In this document: piece after piece, positions 1 through 11,067 of the stretch
Numbering within the stretch: the stretch's first letter is position 1
Layout of the letters: the number at the start of each line of letters is the position of its first letter
From: Variovorax gossypii
GTDB lineage: Bacteria; Pseudomonadota; Gammaproteobacteria; Burkholderiales; Burkholderiaceae_C
Direction: 5' to 3'
DNA length: 64,000 nucleotides
NCBI RefSeq assembly: GCF_003965815.1
Contig: NZ_RXOE01000001.1
Coordinates: 558,001 to 622,000 of the forward strand
Position numbers and translations under genes: made by a program
The notes under the pieces: generated by a model
What the model was told of the DNA's origin: nothing
What the model saw: the letters and a program-made list of their open reading frames with translations, nothing else
The model's database searches: none

Positions 1-1
1 A

Positions 2-514
2 CTGGTGCGCGGCGAGGTGGACGCGATCTTCCTCAAGGGCGCCGAAGGCATCGTGGTGGCGAACCTGATCGGCGCGCAGGTCGTCGTGGAGTTCGGCAAC
101 CATCCCGATCCGAAGATCCGCATCAACAACGGCACGCCGCGGGTGCTCACGGTGGACGACGCGCTCTCGCGGCAGCGTCCCGACCTCGTGGTGCGCCTGC
201 TCGGCGTGGTCGCGCGCGCGGGCCGCTGGGCCGAGGCTCATCCCGACGAGACGCTGCGCTTCGTCGCGCGCGAGATCGCCACCAACGAGGAAGCGGTGCT
301 CGCCTCCAACGGCCCCGATGTGCACCGGCACCTGGGCATCGGGCTCGATGCGCCGCTGGTCGAGGCCATCGGGCATTTCAAGGATTTCTTGCTGCAGTGG
401 GGTTTCCTGCCGGCGGACTTCGATCTCGACGCCTGGGTCGACCACGCGCCGCTGCGCGCGCTGCATGCGCAGGCGGGGCACGCCGTACCCGTGGCGCTGG
501 CGGCCGCCGCATGA
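2..514 (+). CDS. ABC transporter substrate-binding protein, NitT/TauT-like (5' end outside window)
   Basis: The reading frame is open from the first bases, so the start and signal peptide lie upstream of the window; about 170 C-terminal residues are present. The protein resembles the C-terminal lobe of periplasmic binding proteins of the sulfonate/nitrate/taurine class (also the DszB-like branch), with a terminal helical part carrying the phrase GFLPADFDLDAWVDHAPL. Such proteins capture a small organic anion for an ABC importer, but the ligand cannot be told from this fragment. Its stop overlaps the start of the next gene in an ATGA arrangement (511-514), so the two are probably translated together. 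The family is inferred from overall pattern only and the symbol is left blank. Confidence 0.6.
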   Translation: MVRGEVDAIFLKGAEGIVVANLIGAQVVVEFGNHPDPKIRINNGTPRVLTVDDALSRQRPDLVVRLLGVVARAGRWAEAHPDETLRFVAREIATNEEAVLASNGPDVHRHLGIGLDAPLVEAIGHFKDFLLQWGFLPADFDLDAWVDHAPLRALHAQAGHAVPVALAAAA

Positions 515-1407
515 GCTCGCCGCCCCGCATCCTGGTGACGGGCGCCACCGGCCGGCTGGGGCAGCTGCTCGTGCCGCGCCTGCTCGCGCGCGGTGCCGGG
601 GTACGCGCCCTCACACGCCATCCTGCGCGGGCCAACGGCCTCAGGGCGCAAGGCGCCGCAACGGCCGTCGGTGATTTCGACGACGGCGACACCCTGCGCC
701 GTGCGCTGGAAGGCGTGTCCCATCTCTTCCTGCTGTCCCCGATCACGCCCACGCTGGCCGATCAGCAGATCGCGGTGATCGAGGCGGCCGCGGCAGCGGG
801 CGTCGAACGCATCGTGAAGCTCTCGGGTTCGCACTGGACCATCGATCCGCCCGGGCGCTCGCTCTCGGGCGACGCGCACCGCGAGATCGAGGCCGCCTTG
901 CGCCGCTCGGGCATCGCCCACCGCGTGCTGCGCCCGAACGCATGGATGCAGGTGATGCTCGCGCGCGTGGCGTCGGAGCTCGCGGCCGGCGACGAACTGC
1001 ATGCGCCGCCGGGCGATCCGAAGGTCGCCTTCATCGACGCGCGCGACATCGCGGACGTGGCGGTGGAGGCGTTGTTCGAGCAGCCGGCCTCCCACGAAGC
1101 CTCGCCCGAGCCATGGGTGCTCACGGGCGGCAGCGCCCTTGGGTATGACGAGATCGCGAGCATCGCGTCGCGGCTCACGGGGCGCCGGATCGTCGCCACG
1201 CCGCTGTCCGCGCAGGCACAGCAGCAGCGGCAGGCGGCGAATGCGCCCTCGCCCTACATCGCCCGCGTGCACGCCCAGTTCGCGGCGCTGATCGTCGCCG
1301 GCGAAGCCGAGCCAGTGAGCGACACCGTGGCCGATGTCCTCGGCCGCCCGCCGCGCACGGTGGAAGCCTTTCTCGCGGAGACTGTCGCGGGCCGCGTGCC
1401 GGCCTGA
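511..1407 (+). CDS. NmrA/atypical SDR family NAD(P)-binding protein
   Basis: 298 residues. The N-terminus has the Rossmann glycine motif GATGRLG (about residues 11-17), and the layout matches NmrA-like or NAD(P)H:quinone oxidoreductase-like atypical short-chain dehydrogenases: nucleotide-binding half first, substrate lid later, with no clear YxxxK catalytic pair. Members are redox sensors or quinone/isoflavone-type reductases in the cytoplasm. I chose the ATG at 511 because it overlaps the stop of the upstream binding-protein gene (ATGA), a normal translational coupling. A longer upstream start would run deep into that gene. The context suggests an accessory uptake/catabolic operon, but the substrate is unknown. 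Confidence 0.8.
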   Translation: MSSPPRILVTGATGRLGQLLVPRLLARGAGVRALTRHPARANGLRAQGAATAVGDFDDGDTLRRALEGVSHLFLLSPITPTLADQQIAVIEAAAAAGVERIVKLSGSHWTIDPPGRSLSGDAHREIEAALRRSGIAHRVLRPNAWMQVMLARVASELAAGDELHAPPGDPKVAFIDARDIADVAVEALFEQPASHEASPEPWVLTGGSALGYDEIASIASRLTGRRIVATPLSAQAQQQRQAANAPSPYIARVHAQFAALIVAGEAEPVSDTVADVLGRPPRTVEAFLAETVAGRVPA

Positions 1408-1516
1408 AGATCGCGGGGCGGGCCATCCCGCCTCGCCATGCCCAACCCAAAAGCCCGCGAAAGGCGCATCATGGTGGCTGACGAACCCACGGTGCAGACT
1501 GTTCGCGAGGCAGAGC

Positions 1517-4516
1517 ATGGCATGGTTCAAGAAGCTCTTCTGGGTCGGCGCAGGGCTCGCCGTGGGGGGAGTTTTTGTCGTGTTCGTGGCGGACGAGCTG
1601 AAGACCTCGCGGCTGCAATCGGCCTTCTGGCGCGACCTTGCCAGGGACGCCCGCTTCAGCGTCGACGCAGGCCCCAGCGACGCCATCCGCTTTCCCCGCA
1701 CCGGGCCGCATGACGAGCGGCTGGGCTACCGGCAGCTTCCCGACTTCATCGACCGCCTGCAGCTCCATGGCTATGCCGTCACCCGCCAGGCGCGCATGTC
1801 GCCGCGGCTGATCGAGCTGCAGGAGCACGGGCTCTTCGCCCCCTACCGCGAGAAAAACCAGGCCGGCCTGAGCGTGCGCGACTGCCGCAACGAAGCGCTG
1901 CTGCACACGCGCGTGCCCGGGCGCGCCTACGAGCGCTTCGAGGACGTGCCCCCGCTGCTGGTGAGCGCCCTGCTCTTCGTCGAGGACCGCCACCTGCTGG
2001 ATGCGCAGCCGGTGCAGCGCAACCCTGCCATCGACCCGGAGCGCTTCGCGAAGGCGGTGCTCGAGCAGGCTCTGCGAACGGTCAGCCTGGGCCGGACGGC
2101 GAGCGGGGGCAGCACGCTGGCCACCCAGATCGAGAAGTACCGCCATTCGCCGCAGGGCCGCACCGGGTCGGTCGGCGAGAAGCTGCGCCAGATGGCGTCG
2201 GCCTCGCTGCGCGCCTACCAGGACGGCGAGGACACGCAGGCGCGGCGGCGCCAGATCGTCGTCGACTACCTCGACACCGTGCCGCTGGCCGCGCGCCCGG
2301 GCATCGGCGAGGTGCACGGCCTGGGCGACGGCCTGTGGGCCTGGTACGGGCGCGACTTCCGCGAGGTCAACCGCCTGCTGGCCGACGACGCCGAAGGCGC
2401 CGCGCCCACGCCCGAGGCGCTCGAACGCCAGGCCGGCGCCTTCAAGGAAGCGCTGTCGCTGATGATCGCGCAGCGCCGCCCCTCGCAGCACCTGCTCGGC
2501 GACGGCGAGGGCCTGGCCCGGCTGACCGACAGCTACCTGCGGCTGATGGCCGAGGCCGGCCTGATCACGCCCACCCTGCGCGATGCGGCACTGCCGCTTC
2601 CCCTGCACCTGCAGCCCGAGCTGCCGCCGACGCCCCGGCCGGATTTCGTGCAGCGCAAGGCCACGACCGCGCTGCGCACGCATATCTCCACGCTGCTCGA
2701 CGTGCCGCGCGCCTACGACCTGGAGCGCCTCGACCTCGAGGCCGAAACCAGTCTCGACAGCCAGGCGCAGGCCGTGGCGGCCCGGGTGCTGGCCGGCCTG
2801 CGCACGCCCGCCGCGGCCAAGGCGGCGGGACTGTACGGCTCGCACATGCTCGACCCGGGTGCGGACCCGGGCCCGCTGGTCTACAGCTTCACGCTGTTCG
2901 AGCGCGGCGCCGGGGCCAACCTGCTGCGCGTGCAGGCCGACAGCATCGACCAGCCCTTCGACGTGAACCAGGGCGCCCGGCTGGACCTGGGCTCGACCGC
3001 CAAGCTGCGCACCCTGGTGAGCTACCTGGAGCTCGTGGCCGAGCTGCACGCGAGCTGGTCCGGCCTGAGCACGGCCGAGCTGTCGGCGCTGGCGCCCAGC
3101 CCGCGCGACCCGCTGGGCACCTGGGCGCGGCAATACCTGCTGCGGGCCAAGGACCGCCGGCTCGCGCCGATGCTCGAGGCGGCCATGGAGCGGAAATACT
3201 CCGCGAATCCGGGCGAGGCCTTCTTCACCGGCGGCGGGCTGCACCAGTTCGAGAACTTCGAGCGCTCGCGCAACGGCAGCTCGATGACGGTGCGCGAAGG
3301 CTTCAAGCACTCGGTCAACCTGGTGTTCATCCGCCTGATGCGCGACCTGGTCCGCCACCGCATGTTCGGCGGCGCGACGGACCCCGAGCGGATGCTGAAG
3401 GACCCCGCCGACCCGCGCCGGCGCGAGCTGCTCGCGCGCTTCGCCGACCGCGAGGGCTCGGCCTTCCTCGTCCGCTTTCATCGCAAGTACCAGAACCGCA
3501 GCGCCGCGGAAGCCGAGGCGCTGCTGCTGCGCGGCCTCAGGCCTTCGGCGCCGCGCCTGGCGAGCGTGCTGTTCACGATCGAGCCGGATGCCAGCGAGGC
3601 ACGGCTCGACGAGCTGCTCGCGCGGCAGCTCGGCCGGGGCGCGGCCTCGCCGCGCGAGCTGAAGGCGCTGCGCACCACCTACGCCGGCCTGTCGCTGGCC
3701 GATCGCGGCTACGTCGCCCGCGTGCATCCGCTGGAGCTCTGGCTGGTGGGATTCCTGCGGCGCCACCCGGGCGCGACGCTGGCCGATGTGCTGGACGCGA
3801 GCGCGGGCGAACGCCAGGAGGTCTACGCCTGGCTCTTCAAGACGCGCCACAAGAGCGCGCAGGACAGGCGCCTGCGCGAGTTGCTCGAGCTCGACGCCTT
3901 CGCACAGATCCATCGCTCATGGCAGCGCCAGGGCTACCCGTTCGCCTCGCTGACGCCGTCGTACGCCAGCGCCATCGGCGCATCGGGCGACCGGCCGGCC
4001 GCCCTGGCCGAGCTGATGGGCATCATCGTGAACGACGGCGTGCGGCTGCCCACGCAGCGAGTCGAGGCACTGCACTTCGCGCGCGACACGCCCTACGAGA
4101 CACGCCTGGAGCCGCGCAACGCGAAGCCCGAGCGGGTGCTGCCGACGGAAGTGACGGCGACGCTGCGCCGGGCACTCTTCGAGGTTGTGAACGACGGCAC
4201 GGCAAGGCGCCTGAAAGGCGCGCTCGCGGACGCGAGCGGCCGCGCGATCGACATCGGCGGCAAGACCGGCACCGGCGACCACCGCTACGAGCGCACCGGC
4301 CGCGGCGGCCGGGTGATCTCCGAGCGCAAGATCGACCGCTCCGCCACCTTCGTCTTCATGATCGGCGAGCGCTACTTCGGCACCGTCATGGCCTATGTGC
4401 ACGAACCCTATGCCGCCCGCTACCGGTTCACGAGCGCGCTGCCGACCCAGCTGCTGAAGTCGCTGGGGCCGCAGCTGCTGCCCGTGCTCCAGCGCAGCGG
4501 GTGCGGGGGCGACTGA
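1517..4516 (+). CDS. Bifunctional class A penicillin-binding protein (GT51 glycosyltransferase + transpeptidase) with long insert
   Basis: 999 residues. The N-terminal membrane anchor (about residues 6-24) places it in the inner membrane facing the periplasm, where it polymerises and cross-links peptidoglycan. The GT51 domain is recognisable from LLFVEDRH (catalytic Glu region) and GGSTLATQ. The transpeptidase domain carries all three active-site motifs: STAK with Ser493, SVN at 599-601 and KTGTGD from Lys916. The distance between SxN and KTG (about 315 residues) is far longer than usual for PBP1-type enzymes. The extra stretch, roughly 630-800, is Arg/Ala/Leu-rich and helical. I chose the ATG at 1517 because a GCGAGG-like ribosome site and the membrane anchor follow logically; the in-frame extension upstream overlaps the preceding gene and has no signal-like character. 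Confidence 0.85.
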   Translation: MAWFKKLFWVGAGLAVGGVFVVFVADELKTSRLQSAFWRDLARDARFSVDAGPSDAIRFPRTGPHDERLGYRQLPDFIDRLQLHGYAVTRQARMSPRLIELQEHGLFAPYREKNQAGLSVRDCRNEALLHTRVPGRAYERFEDVPPLLVSALLFVEDRHLLDAQPVQRNPAIDPERFAKAVLEQALRTVSLGRTASGGSTLATQIEKYRHSPQGRTGSVGEKLRQMASASLRAYQDGEDTQARRRQIVVDYLDTVPLAARPGIGEVHGLGDGLWAWYGRDFREVNRLLADDAEGAAPTPEALERQAGAFKEALSLMIAQRRPSQHLLGDGEGLARLTDSYLRLMAEAGLITPTLRDAALPLPLHLQPELPPTPRPDFVQRKATTALRTHISTLLDVPRAYDLERLDLEAETSLDSQAQAVAARVLAGLRTPAAAKAAGLYGSHMLDPGADPGPLVYSFTLFERGAGANLLRVQADSIDQPFDVNQGARLDLGSTAKLRTLVSYLELVAELHASWSGLSTAELSALAPSPRDPLGTWARQYLLRAKDRRLAPMLEAAMERKYSANPGEAFFTGGGLHQFENFERSRNGSSMTVREGFKHSVNLVFIRLMRDLVRHRMFGGATDPERMLKDPADPRRRELLARFADREGSAFLVRFHRKYQNRSAAEAEALLLRGLRPSAPRLASVLFTIEPDASEARLDELLARQLGRGAASPRELKALRTTYAGLSLADRGYVARVHPLELWLVGFLRRHPGATLADVLDASAGERQEVYAWLFKTRHKSAQDRRLRELLELDAFAQIHRSWQRQGYPFASLTPSYASAIGASGDRPAALAELMGIIVNDGVRLPTQRVEALHFARDTPYETRLEPRNAKPERVLPTEVTATLRRALFEVVNDGTARRLKGALADASGRAIDIGGKTGTGDHRYERTGRGGRVISERKIDRSATFVFMIGERYFGTVMAYVHEPYAARYRFTSALPTQLLKSLGPQLLPVLQRSGCGGD

Positions 4517-4656
4517 TTTTTCCGGCGGCCGGCGGCTCAGGCCGACTTGCCGTCCCTCCCCACGCCGGAGCCCGGCATACCCGTTTTCGGGTATGGCCGT
4601 GGCGCTGTCGCCTCCCTACGATCCGCGCTGTCGATGGTTCAAGAAGGATCGCGGAC

Positions 4657-5559
4657 ATGCCCAAACGCGCTATACAGCCGACGCCGGCCTTCCGGCAGGC
4701 GGTGGACGACATGCAAGCCAAGGCCGGGCCGAACACGGTGGGGCTGGTCATGCGTTTCAACGAGGACGACAGCACGCTTCGCGACCTTTGGTCGGAGGGC
4801 TCCAATGCTCCGAAGCACAAGTACAACCCCCATCCGGCGGATCGGCCCGAGATGTGGCGCTGCGACCTGCCGGGTGGAGGCTCGCGCCGAGCCAACAAGG
4901 TCAACGACATTCGCGGCTATCACGCAGAGGAGATATTCATCGCCTGCTGGCCGGCCCTGCTGCGAGGTGCCGACCTGCAGGAAAACCAGCTGCGTTGTGT
5001 CGAGCTGGCGCTCTCGAAGAGCCCTTGCTATGGCGACTCGGGATCGTCGCTGCTGCGCCTCGCCAACACACCGAGGTACATGCCGGTCGGCTGCTCCTCG
5101 AAGCTTTACGAGTTCGTGCTGGCGAAGGACATGCGCATCGAATGGCGCATCGCATTCCTATCACTGAATGGCTCGGACGCGACAAGCTACGCCCCCATGG
5201 GCGGCATCGGCGTCGACCGGCTCATGAGTGCCAGGGAGCGACAGATCGCCGACGCAGCCGTTCAACAGGTCAGATATCAGGCAGTCGACGCGCCGCGGTC
5301 ACTGGAGTTTGCCCGGCTTCAAGCCAATATGTCCACGTTGATGCGGCAGCGGGCAAATCAACTGACCGGTCACGACAAAGGCCTGCTGATGAATGAGGCT
5401 AGGGCAGAAAACCAGGCAGCCATCGCTTTGAGAGCCAGGGTGCAACAGCGATCCACGGCCTTGCAAACCCAAGCCAGAACCCTTTCCGTCGGTGTTGCGC
5501 AGCAAGGCATCGCGCTGCTCGAAGGCCTGCCCAATGTCGACGTCAGGCGGTGGATCTGA
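4657..5559 (+). CDS. Hypothetical protein with possible zinc-deaminase signature
   Basis: 300 residues; a good AGAAGGA ribosome site precedes the ATG. I do not recognise the protein as a named family. Residues 85-146 look like the zinc core of the cytidine-deaminase fold: RGYHAEE gives His89 and Glu91, followed 33 residues later by SKSPC (Cys124). The usual second cysteine of PCxxC is absent, but Cys146 in VGCSSKLYEF could serve after an enlarged loop. Polymorphic-toxin deaminases are known to vary here. The C-terminal third (about 190-300) is hydrophilic and helical. There is no signal peptide. It stands alone between the PBP gene and a convergent transporter operon, and its codons are less G/C-biased than its neighbours', which hints at transfer. 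Function is inference only. Confidence 0.5.
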   Translation: MPKRAIQPTPAFRQAVDDMQAKAGPNTVGLVMRFNEDDSTLRDLWSEGSNAPKHKYNPHPADRPEMWRCDLPGGGSRRANKVNDIRGYHAEEIFIACWPALLRGADLQENQLRCVELALSKSPCYGDSGSSLLRLANTPRYMPVGCSSKLYEFVLAKDMRIEWRIAFLSLNGSDATSYAPMGGIGVDRLMSARERQIADAAVQQVRYQAVDAPRSLEFARLQANMSTLMRQRANQLTGHDKGLLMNEARAENQAAIALRARVQQRSTALQTQARTLSVGVAQQGIALLEGLPNVDVRRWI

Positions 5560-5587
5560 TCCGCGTTTAGCGTCTGGACTTAGAGGC

Positions 5588-7318
<1,731 letters not shown>

Positions 7319-7319
7319 T

Positions 7320-8279
7320 TCAGCGGCCCCTCAGGCGCGGGTTGAAGGCGTCGTTGAGTCCGTCGCCCACGAGGTTGAGCGCGAGCACCGTCAGCACGAT
7401 GGCCGCGCCCGGCAGCGCCGTGAGGTACCACGCGGTGCGCAGCAGCTCGCGGCCCTGCCCGATCATGCTGCCCCACGACACCGCGTTGGGGTCGCCCATG
7501 CCGAGGAAGGACAGCGCCGACTCGATGAGGATCGCGCTGGCCACCAGCACCGAGGTGGTCACGATCACGGGCGGCAGTGCGTTGGGCAATATCTCCTGGA
7601 AGATGATGCGCGCATGGCTGAAGCCCTGGCTGCGCGCGGCCAGCACGAACTCGGTCTCGCGCAGCGCGCGGAACTCGGCGCGCACCAGCCGGGCGATGAC
7701 CGGCCACGAGGCGAGCCCGATGGCGAACACGATCACCGGCACCGAGGGCTGGCCGATCGCGACCACCACGATCACGAACAGGAACGAAGGCATGGTCTGG
7801 AACAGCTCGGTGATTCGCACCAGCACGTCGTCGATGCGGCCGCCGAAGTAGCCCGCCGTGGCGCCCACGAGGACGCCGATCGCCAGGCTCAGCACGGCCG
7901 CCACCACGCCCACCGAGAGCGAGATGCGCGCGCCGTGCGCAATGCCGGCGATGACGTCGCGGCCCAGCGAATCGCTGCCCAGCGGGTAGTCGGCGTCCTG
8001 CCCCGGCCACAGCAGCGGCTGCGCCACCATGTCCAACGGGTCACCCGGATAGAGCAGCGGCGCGACCAGCGCCAGCACGAGCATGAAGGCCAGCAGCAGC
8101 AGGCCCGCCATCGCCGCCGGGTTGCGCACGAATGCGCGCAGCGCGGCATGGCGGCTGGAGAGTGGCCTGACATCCACTGCGGCCTTGGCCGTGACGACGG
8201 GCCTGGTTGCGGCCTTGGGAGCCGGCGCCGGGGCCGGCGGGTGCGCGATGGCGGTATCGAGTGGGAACTGTGCGGACAT
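7320..8279 (-). CDS. Peptide/nickel-type ABC transporter permease (DppC-like)
   Basis: 319 residues from the ATG at 8279. A hydrophilic Pro/Ala-rich N-terminus is followed by a first membrane helix (MAGLLLLAFMLVLALVAPLLY) and then the BPD_transp_1 core with the EAA-like loop ARSQGFSHARIIFQEILPN, which contacts the ATPase. The extracellular segment LGSDSLGRDV is typical of DppC/OppC proteins. An in-frame start 69 bases further upstream would overlap the preceding permease gene, so the shorter form is preferred; neither has a strong ribosome site. With the gene at 8314-9297 it forms the heterodimeric channel. Confidence 0.9.
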   Translation of the reverse strand: MSAQFPLDTAIAHPPAPAPAPKAATRPVVTAKAAVDVRPLSSRHAALRAFVRNPAAMAGLLLLAFMLVLALVAPLLYPGDPLDMVAQPLLWPGQDADYPLGSDSLGRDVIAGIAHGARISLSVGVVAAVLSLAIGVLVGATAGYFGGRIDDVLVRITELFQTMPSFLFVIVVVAIGQPSVPVIVFAIGLASWPVIARLVRAEFRALRETEFVLAARSQGFSHARIIFQEILPNALPPVIVTTSVLVASAILIESALSFLGMGDPNAVSWGSMIGQGRELLRTAWYLTALPGAAIVLTVLALNLVGDGLNDAFNPRLRGR

Positions 8280-8313
8280 CGGGGATCGCAGTCGGGAAGA
8301 TCGGAAATGAAGC

Positions 8314-9297
8314 TCAGCGCACCTGGATGCGCGGATCGAGCCAGGCATGCAGCAGGTCGACCAGCATGTTGGCCACGATGACCAGCATCGAGGACATCAG
8401 CAGCACGCCCAGCAGCACCGTGTAGTCGCGGCCCGCAACCGAATCGAAGGCCAGGCGGCCCAGGCCGGGCCAGCTGAAGACGGTCTCGACCACGACAGCG
8501 CCGCCCAGCAGCGTGCCGAAGTGCATGCCGGCGACGGTGGTGACCGGAATCAGCGCGTTGCGCAGCACGTGCCGCAGGTTGACGGCCCATGGGTGCAGGC
8601 CCTTGGCCTCGGCGGTGCGCACGAAGTCCTGGCGCGTCACCTCGAGCATCGCCGCGCGCGTGAGGCGCGAGAAGATCGCGATGTAGAAGCCCGACATCGC
8701 CAGCGCCGGCAGCACGAGGTGCCGCGCCACGTCGACCGCGTGCCGCCAGCCGGTGTAGCCCGCGCCGATGCTTTCACTGCCGCCGGTGGGCAGCCAGCCC
8801 AGGTGCACCGAGAACAGCACGATCGCCATCAGGCCGAGCCAGAAGCCCGGCGTGGAATACAGCAGCAGCGCGAGCACCGAGAGCGTGCGGTCCTGCCAGC
8901 GCCCTACCCGCGTGGCCATGATCGTGCCCAGCGCGATGCCGATGGCCAGCGCGAAGGCCAGCGCCGTAACCATCAGCAGCAGCGTGTTGCCCAGCCGCGC
9001 GCCGATCAGCGACACCACCGGCATGTTGTAGCGCGGCGAGACGCCGAGGCTGAAGTGCGCGAGGTTGTTGAGGTAGGCGCCCAGCTGGTGCAGCACGGGC
9101 AGGTCGAGCCCGAAGTGGCTGCGCAGCTGCGCCATGCTCTCGGCGGTGGCCGAGCCAGATTCGGCGGCCACCACGTCGGCGGCGTCGCCCGGAATCCACT
9201 GCATCAGCACGAAGTTGAGAAGAATCACGCCGACGACGGTCGGCACGGCCTGCCACGCCGTGCGCGCCAGCGTGCGGCTTGCGCTGCGCAGGTTCAT
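8314..9297 (-). CDS. Peptide/nickel-type ABC transporter permease (DppB-like)
   Basis: 327 residues with the standard DppB layout: an N-terminal helix, a periplasmic region (LRSHFGLDLPVLHQLGAYLNN), then five or so membrane helices with the EAA loop AEAKGLHPWAVNLRHVLRNALIP. It is the first gene of the minus-strand transporter operon and starts 160 bp from the divergent binding-protein gene, so the promoters of both probably lie in 9298-9456. The family is clear; the solute (di/oligopeptide, opine, nickel or similar) cannot be deduced. Confidence 0.92.
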   Translation of the reverse strand: MNLRSASRTLARTAWQAVPTVVGVILLNFVLMQWIPGDAADVVAAESGSATAESMAQLRSHFGLDLPVLHQLGAYLNNLAHFSLGVSPRYNMPVVSLIGARLGNTLLLMVTALAFALAIGIALGTIMATRVGRWQDRTLSVLALLLYSTPGFWLGLMAIVLFSVHLGWLPTGGSESIGAGYTGWRHAVDVARHLVLPALAMSGFYIAIFSRLTRAAMLEVTRQDFVRTAEAKGLHPWAVNLRHVLRNALIPVTTVAGMHFGTLLGGAVVVETVFSWPGLGRLAFDSVAGRDYTVLLGVLLMSSMLVIVANMLVDLLHAWLDPRIQVR

Positions 9298-9456
9298 AGA
9301 GGGTTCTGGAAGGAGGCGGTCAATCGGGCCGTCAGGCTATACGAGCGGCTTCACGCATCGAAGGAAGCTTTCCTTCTACGCATATCCGATTTGCTTCGTT
9401 GGCCAGGCGTCGCGCGCGCATCTAGATTGCGGTCCGACTTCCAGGGCCCCACGAAG

Positions 9457-11037
9457 ATGATCCAGATCACAACCATCGGCAAGGCGCTGCTCGCGCTGGC
9501 CTTGCTCGCGACCCACTACGCGCTCCAGGCCGCCCCGCAGGCGGGCGGCACGGTCACGCTGGTGCTGCAGAACGAGCCGCCCACGCTGGTGTCGATCGCG
9601 CATTCGCACTCCTCCACCCTGGCCGTCAGCGCGAAGGTCACCGAGGGCCTGCTGAAGTACGACCAGGACCTGAAGCCGCAGCCTCAGCTCGCCACGGCAT
9701 GGCAGGTGAGCTCTGACGGCCGGACCTACACATTCACCCTGCGCCGCGGCGTGAAATGGCACGACGGGCGCGACTTCAGCTCGGCCGACGTGGCCTATTC
9801 GATCCTGCTGCTGAAGGAACACCATCCGCGCGGCCGCAGCACCTTCGCGCCGGTGGAGCGCGTGAAGACGCCCGACCCGTACACGGCGGTTCTCGAGCTG
9901 TCGCGCCCGGCGCCCTACCTGCTGAAGGCCTTCGTCGCGTCGGAAGCGCCCATCGTGCCGAAGCATCTCTACGAGAACGGCGGCGACGTGCTGCGCAACC
10001 CCAACGGCTCGGCGCCCGTGGGTACCGGTCCGTTCAGGTTCAAGGAATGGGTGCGCGGCAGCCACATCGTGTACGAGCGCAATCCCGACTACTGGGACAG
10101 GCCCAAGCCCTACATCGACAGGCTGATCGTGAAGATCATTCCCGACGCGGCCTCGCGCTCCATCGCCTTCGAGACCGGCGACGTGGACATCGGCTACCGC
10201 ACGCCCGTCTCGCCCGGCGACATCGAACGGCTGAAGGCGAACCCGAAGCTGGGCTTCGAGACCAAGGGCAACAGCTATTCCTACAACGTGACGCGCCTGG
10301 AGTTCAACCTGCGCCAGCCGCAGCTCAAGGAGCTGAAGGTGCGCCAGGCGATCGCGCATGCCGTCAGCCGCGAGGTGGTGCGCGACAACGTGTTCTACGG
10401 CTACGGCGTGATCTCCTATTCCCCCATCGCGCCCGGCCTCAAGGAATTCCACGACACCCGCCCCACGCCCTACCCCTACGCGCCGAAGACCGCCGAGCGC
10501 CTGCTCGACGAGGCGGGCTTTCCGCGCGGGGCCGACGGCACGCGCTTCACGCTTGCGCTCGACTTCAACCCGAGCGACGTTCACAAGCGCCTGGCCGACT
10601 ACGTGAAGCAGGCGCTGGGCCGGGTCGGCATCAGGGTCGACATTCGCGCCACGGACTTCTCGCAGTACGTGAAACGCATCTACACCGAGCAGAACTACGA
10701 CCTGGCGATCAACGGCACCAGCAACCTGTTCGATCCCACGGTGGGTTCGCAGCGCCTGTACTGGTCGAAGAACATCCGCCAGGGCGTGCCCTTCTCGAAC
10801 GGCACCTTCTACGACAACCCGGTGGTCGACAGGCTGCTGGAAGACGCCGCGGTCGAGATCGATCCGGCTAAGCGGGTGGCCCTCTTCAAGGAGTTCCAGC
10901 GCATCGTCGGCGTCGAGGTGCCCGACCTGAACCTGCTCTCGCCCACCTACTTCACCATCTACAACCGCCGGGTGCACGACCATTCGCTCACGGGCGACGG
11001 CGTGGAGGCGAACTTCGCGGACGTCTATATTCGCTGA
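9457..11037 (+). CDS. Periplasmic substrate-binding protein of the peptide/nickel ABC transporter (SBP_bac_5)
   Basis: 526 residues. A Sec signal peptide covers about residues 1-24 (hydrophobic GKALLALALLATHYAL, cleavage near LQAAPQ). The mature part shows hallmarks of family 5 solute-binding proteins: VTEGLLKYDQDLKPQPQLATAW, the WHDGRDFSSADVAYS segment and GTGPFRFKEW. It binds the solute and delivers it to the DppB/DppC-like channel encoded divergently. The ATG at 9457 directly precedes the signal peptide; upstream in-frame codons are not protein-like. The divergent arrangement suggests shared control from the intergenic region. Confidence 0.92.
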   Translation: MIQITTIGKALLALALLATHYALQAAPQAGGTVTLVLQNEPPTLVSIAHSHSSTLAVSAKVTEGLLKYDQDLKPQPQLATAWQVSSDGRTYTFTLRRGVKWHDGRDFSSADVAYSILLLKEHHPRGRSTFAPVERVKTPDPYTAVLELSRPAPYLLKAFVASEAPIVPKHLYENGGDVLRNPNGSAPVGTGPFRFKEWVRGSHIVYERNPDYWDRPKPYIDRLIVKIIPDAASRSIAFETGDVDIGYRTPVSPGDIERLKANPKLGFETKGNSYSYNVTRLEFNLRQPQLKELKVRQAIAHAVSREVVRDNVFYGYGVISYSPIAPGLKEFHDTRPTPYPYAPKTAERLLDEAGFPRGADGTRFTLALDFNPSDVHKRLADYVKQALGRVGIRVDIRATDFSQYVKRIYTEQNYDLAINGTSNLFDPTVGSQRLYWSKNIRQGVPFSNGTFYDNPVVDRLLEDAAVEIDPAKRVALFKEFQRIVGVEVPDLNLLSPTYFTIYNRRVHDHSLTGDGVEANFADVYIR

Positions 11038-11067
11038 CTGCCTTTCCTTTCACCTGTCGCGAAGAAG

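Noticed and set aside
4657..5559. Immunity gene for the deaminase-like protein
   Set aside because: No small same-strand gene follows; the neighbours are a transporter operon and a PBP.
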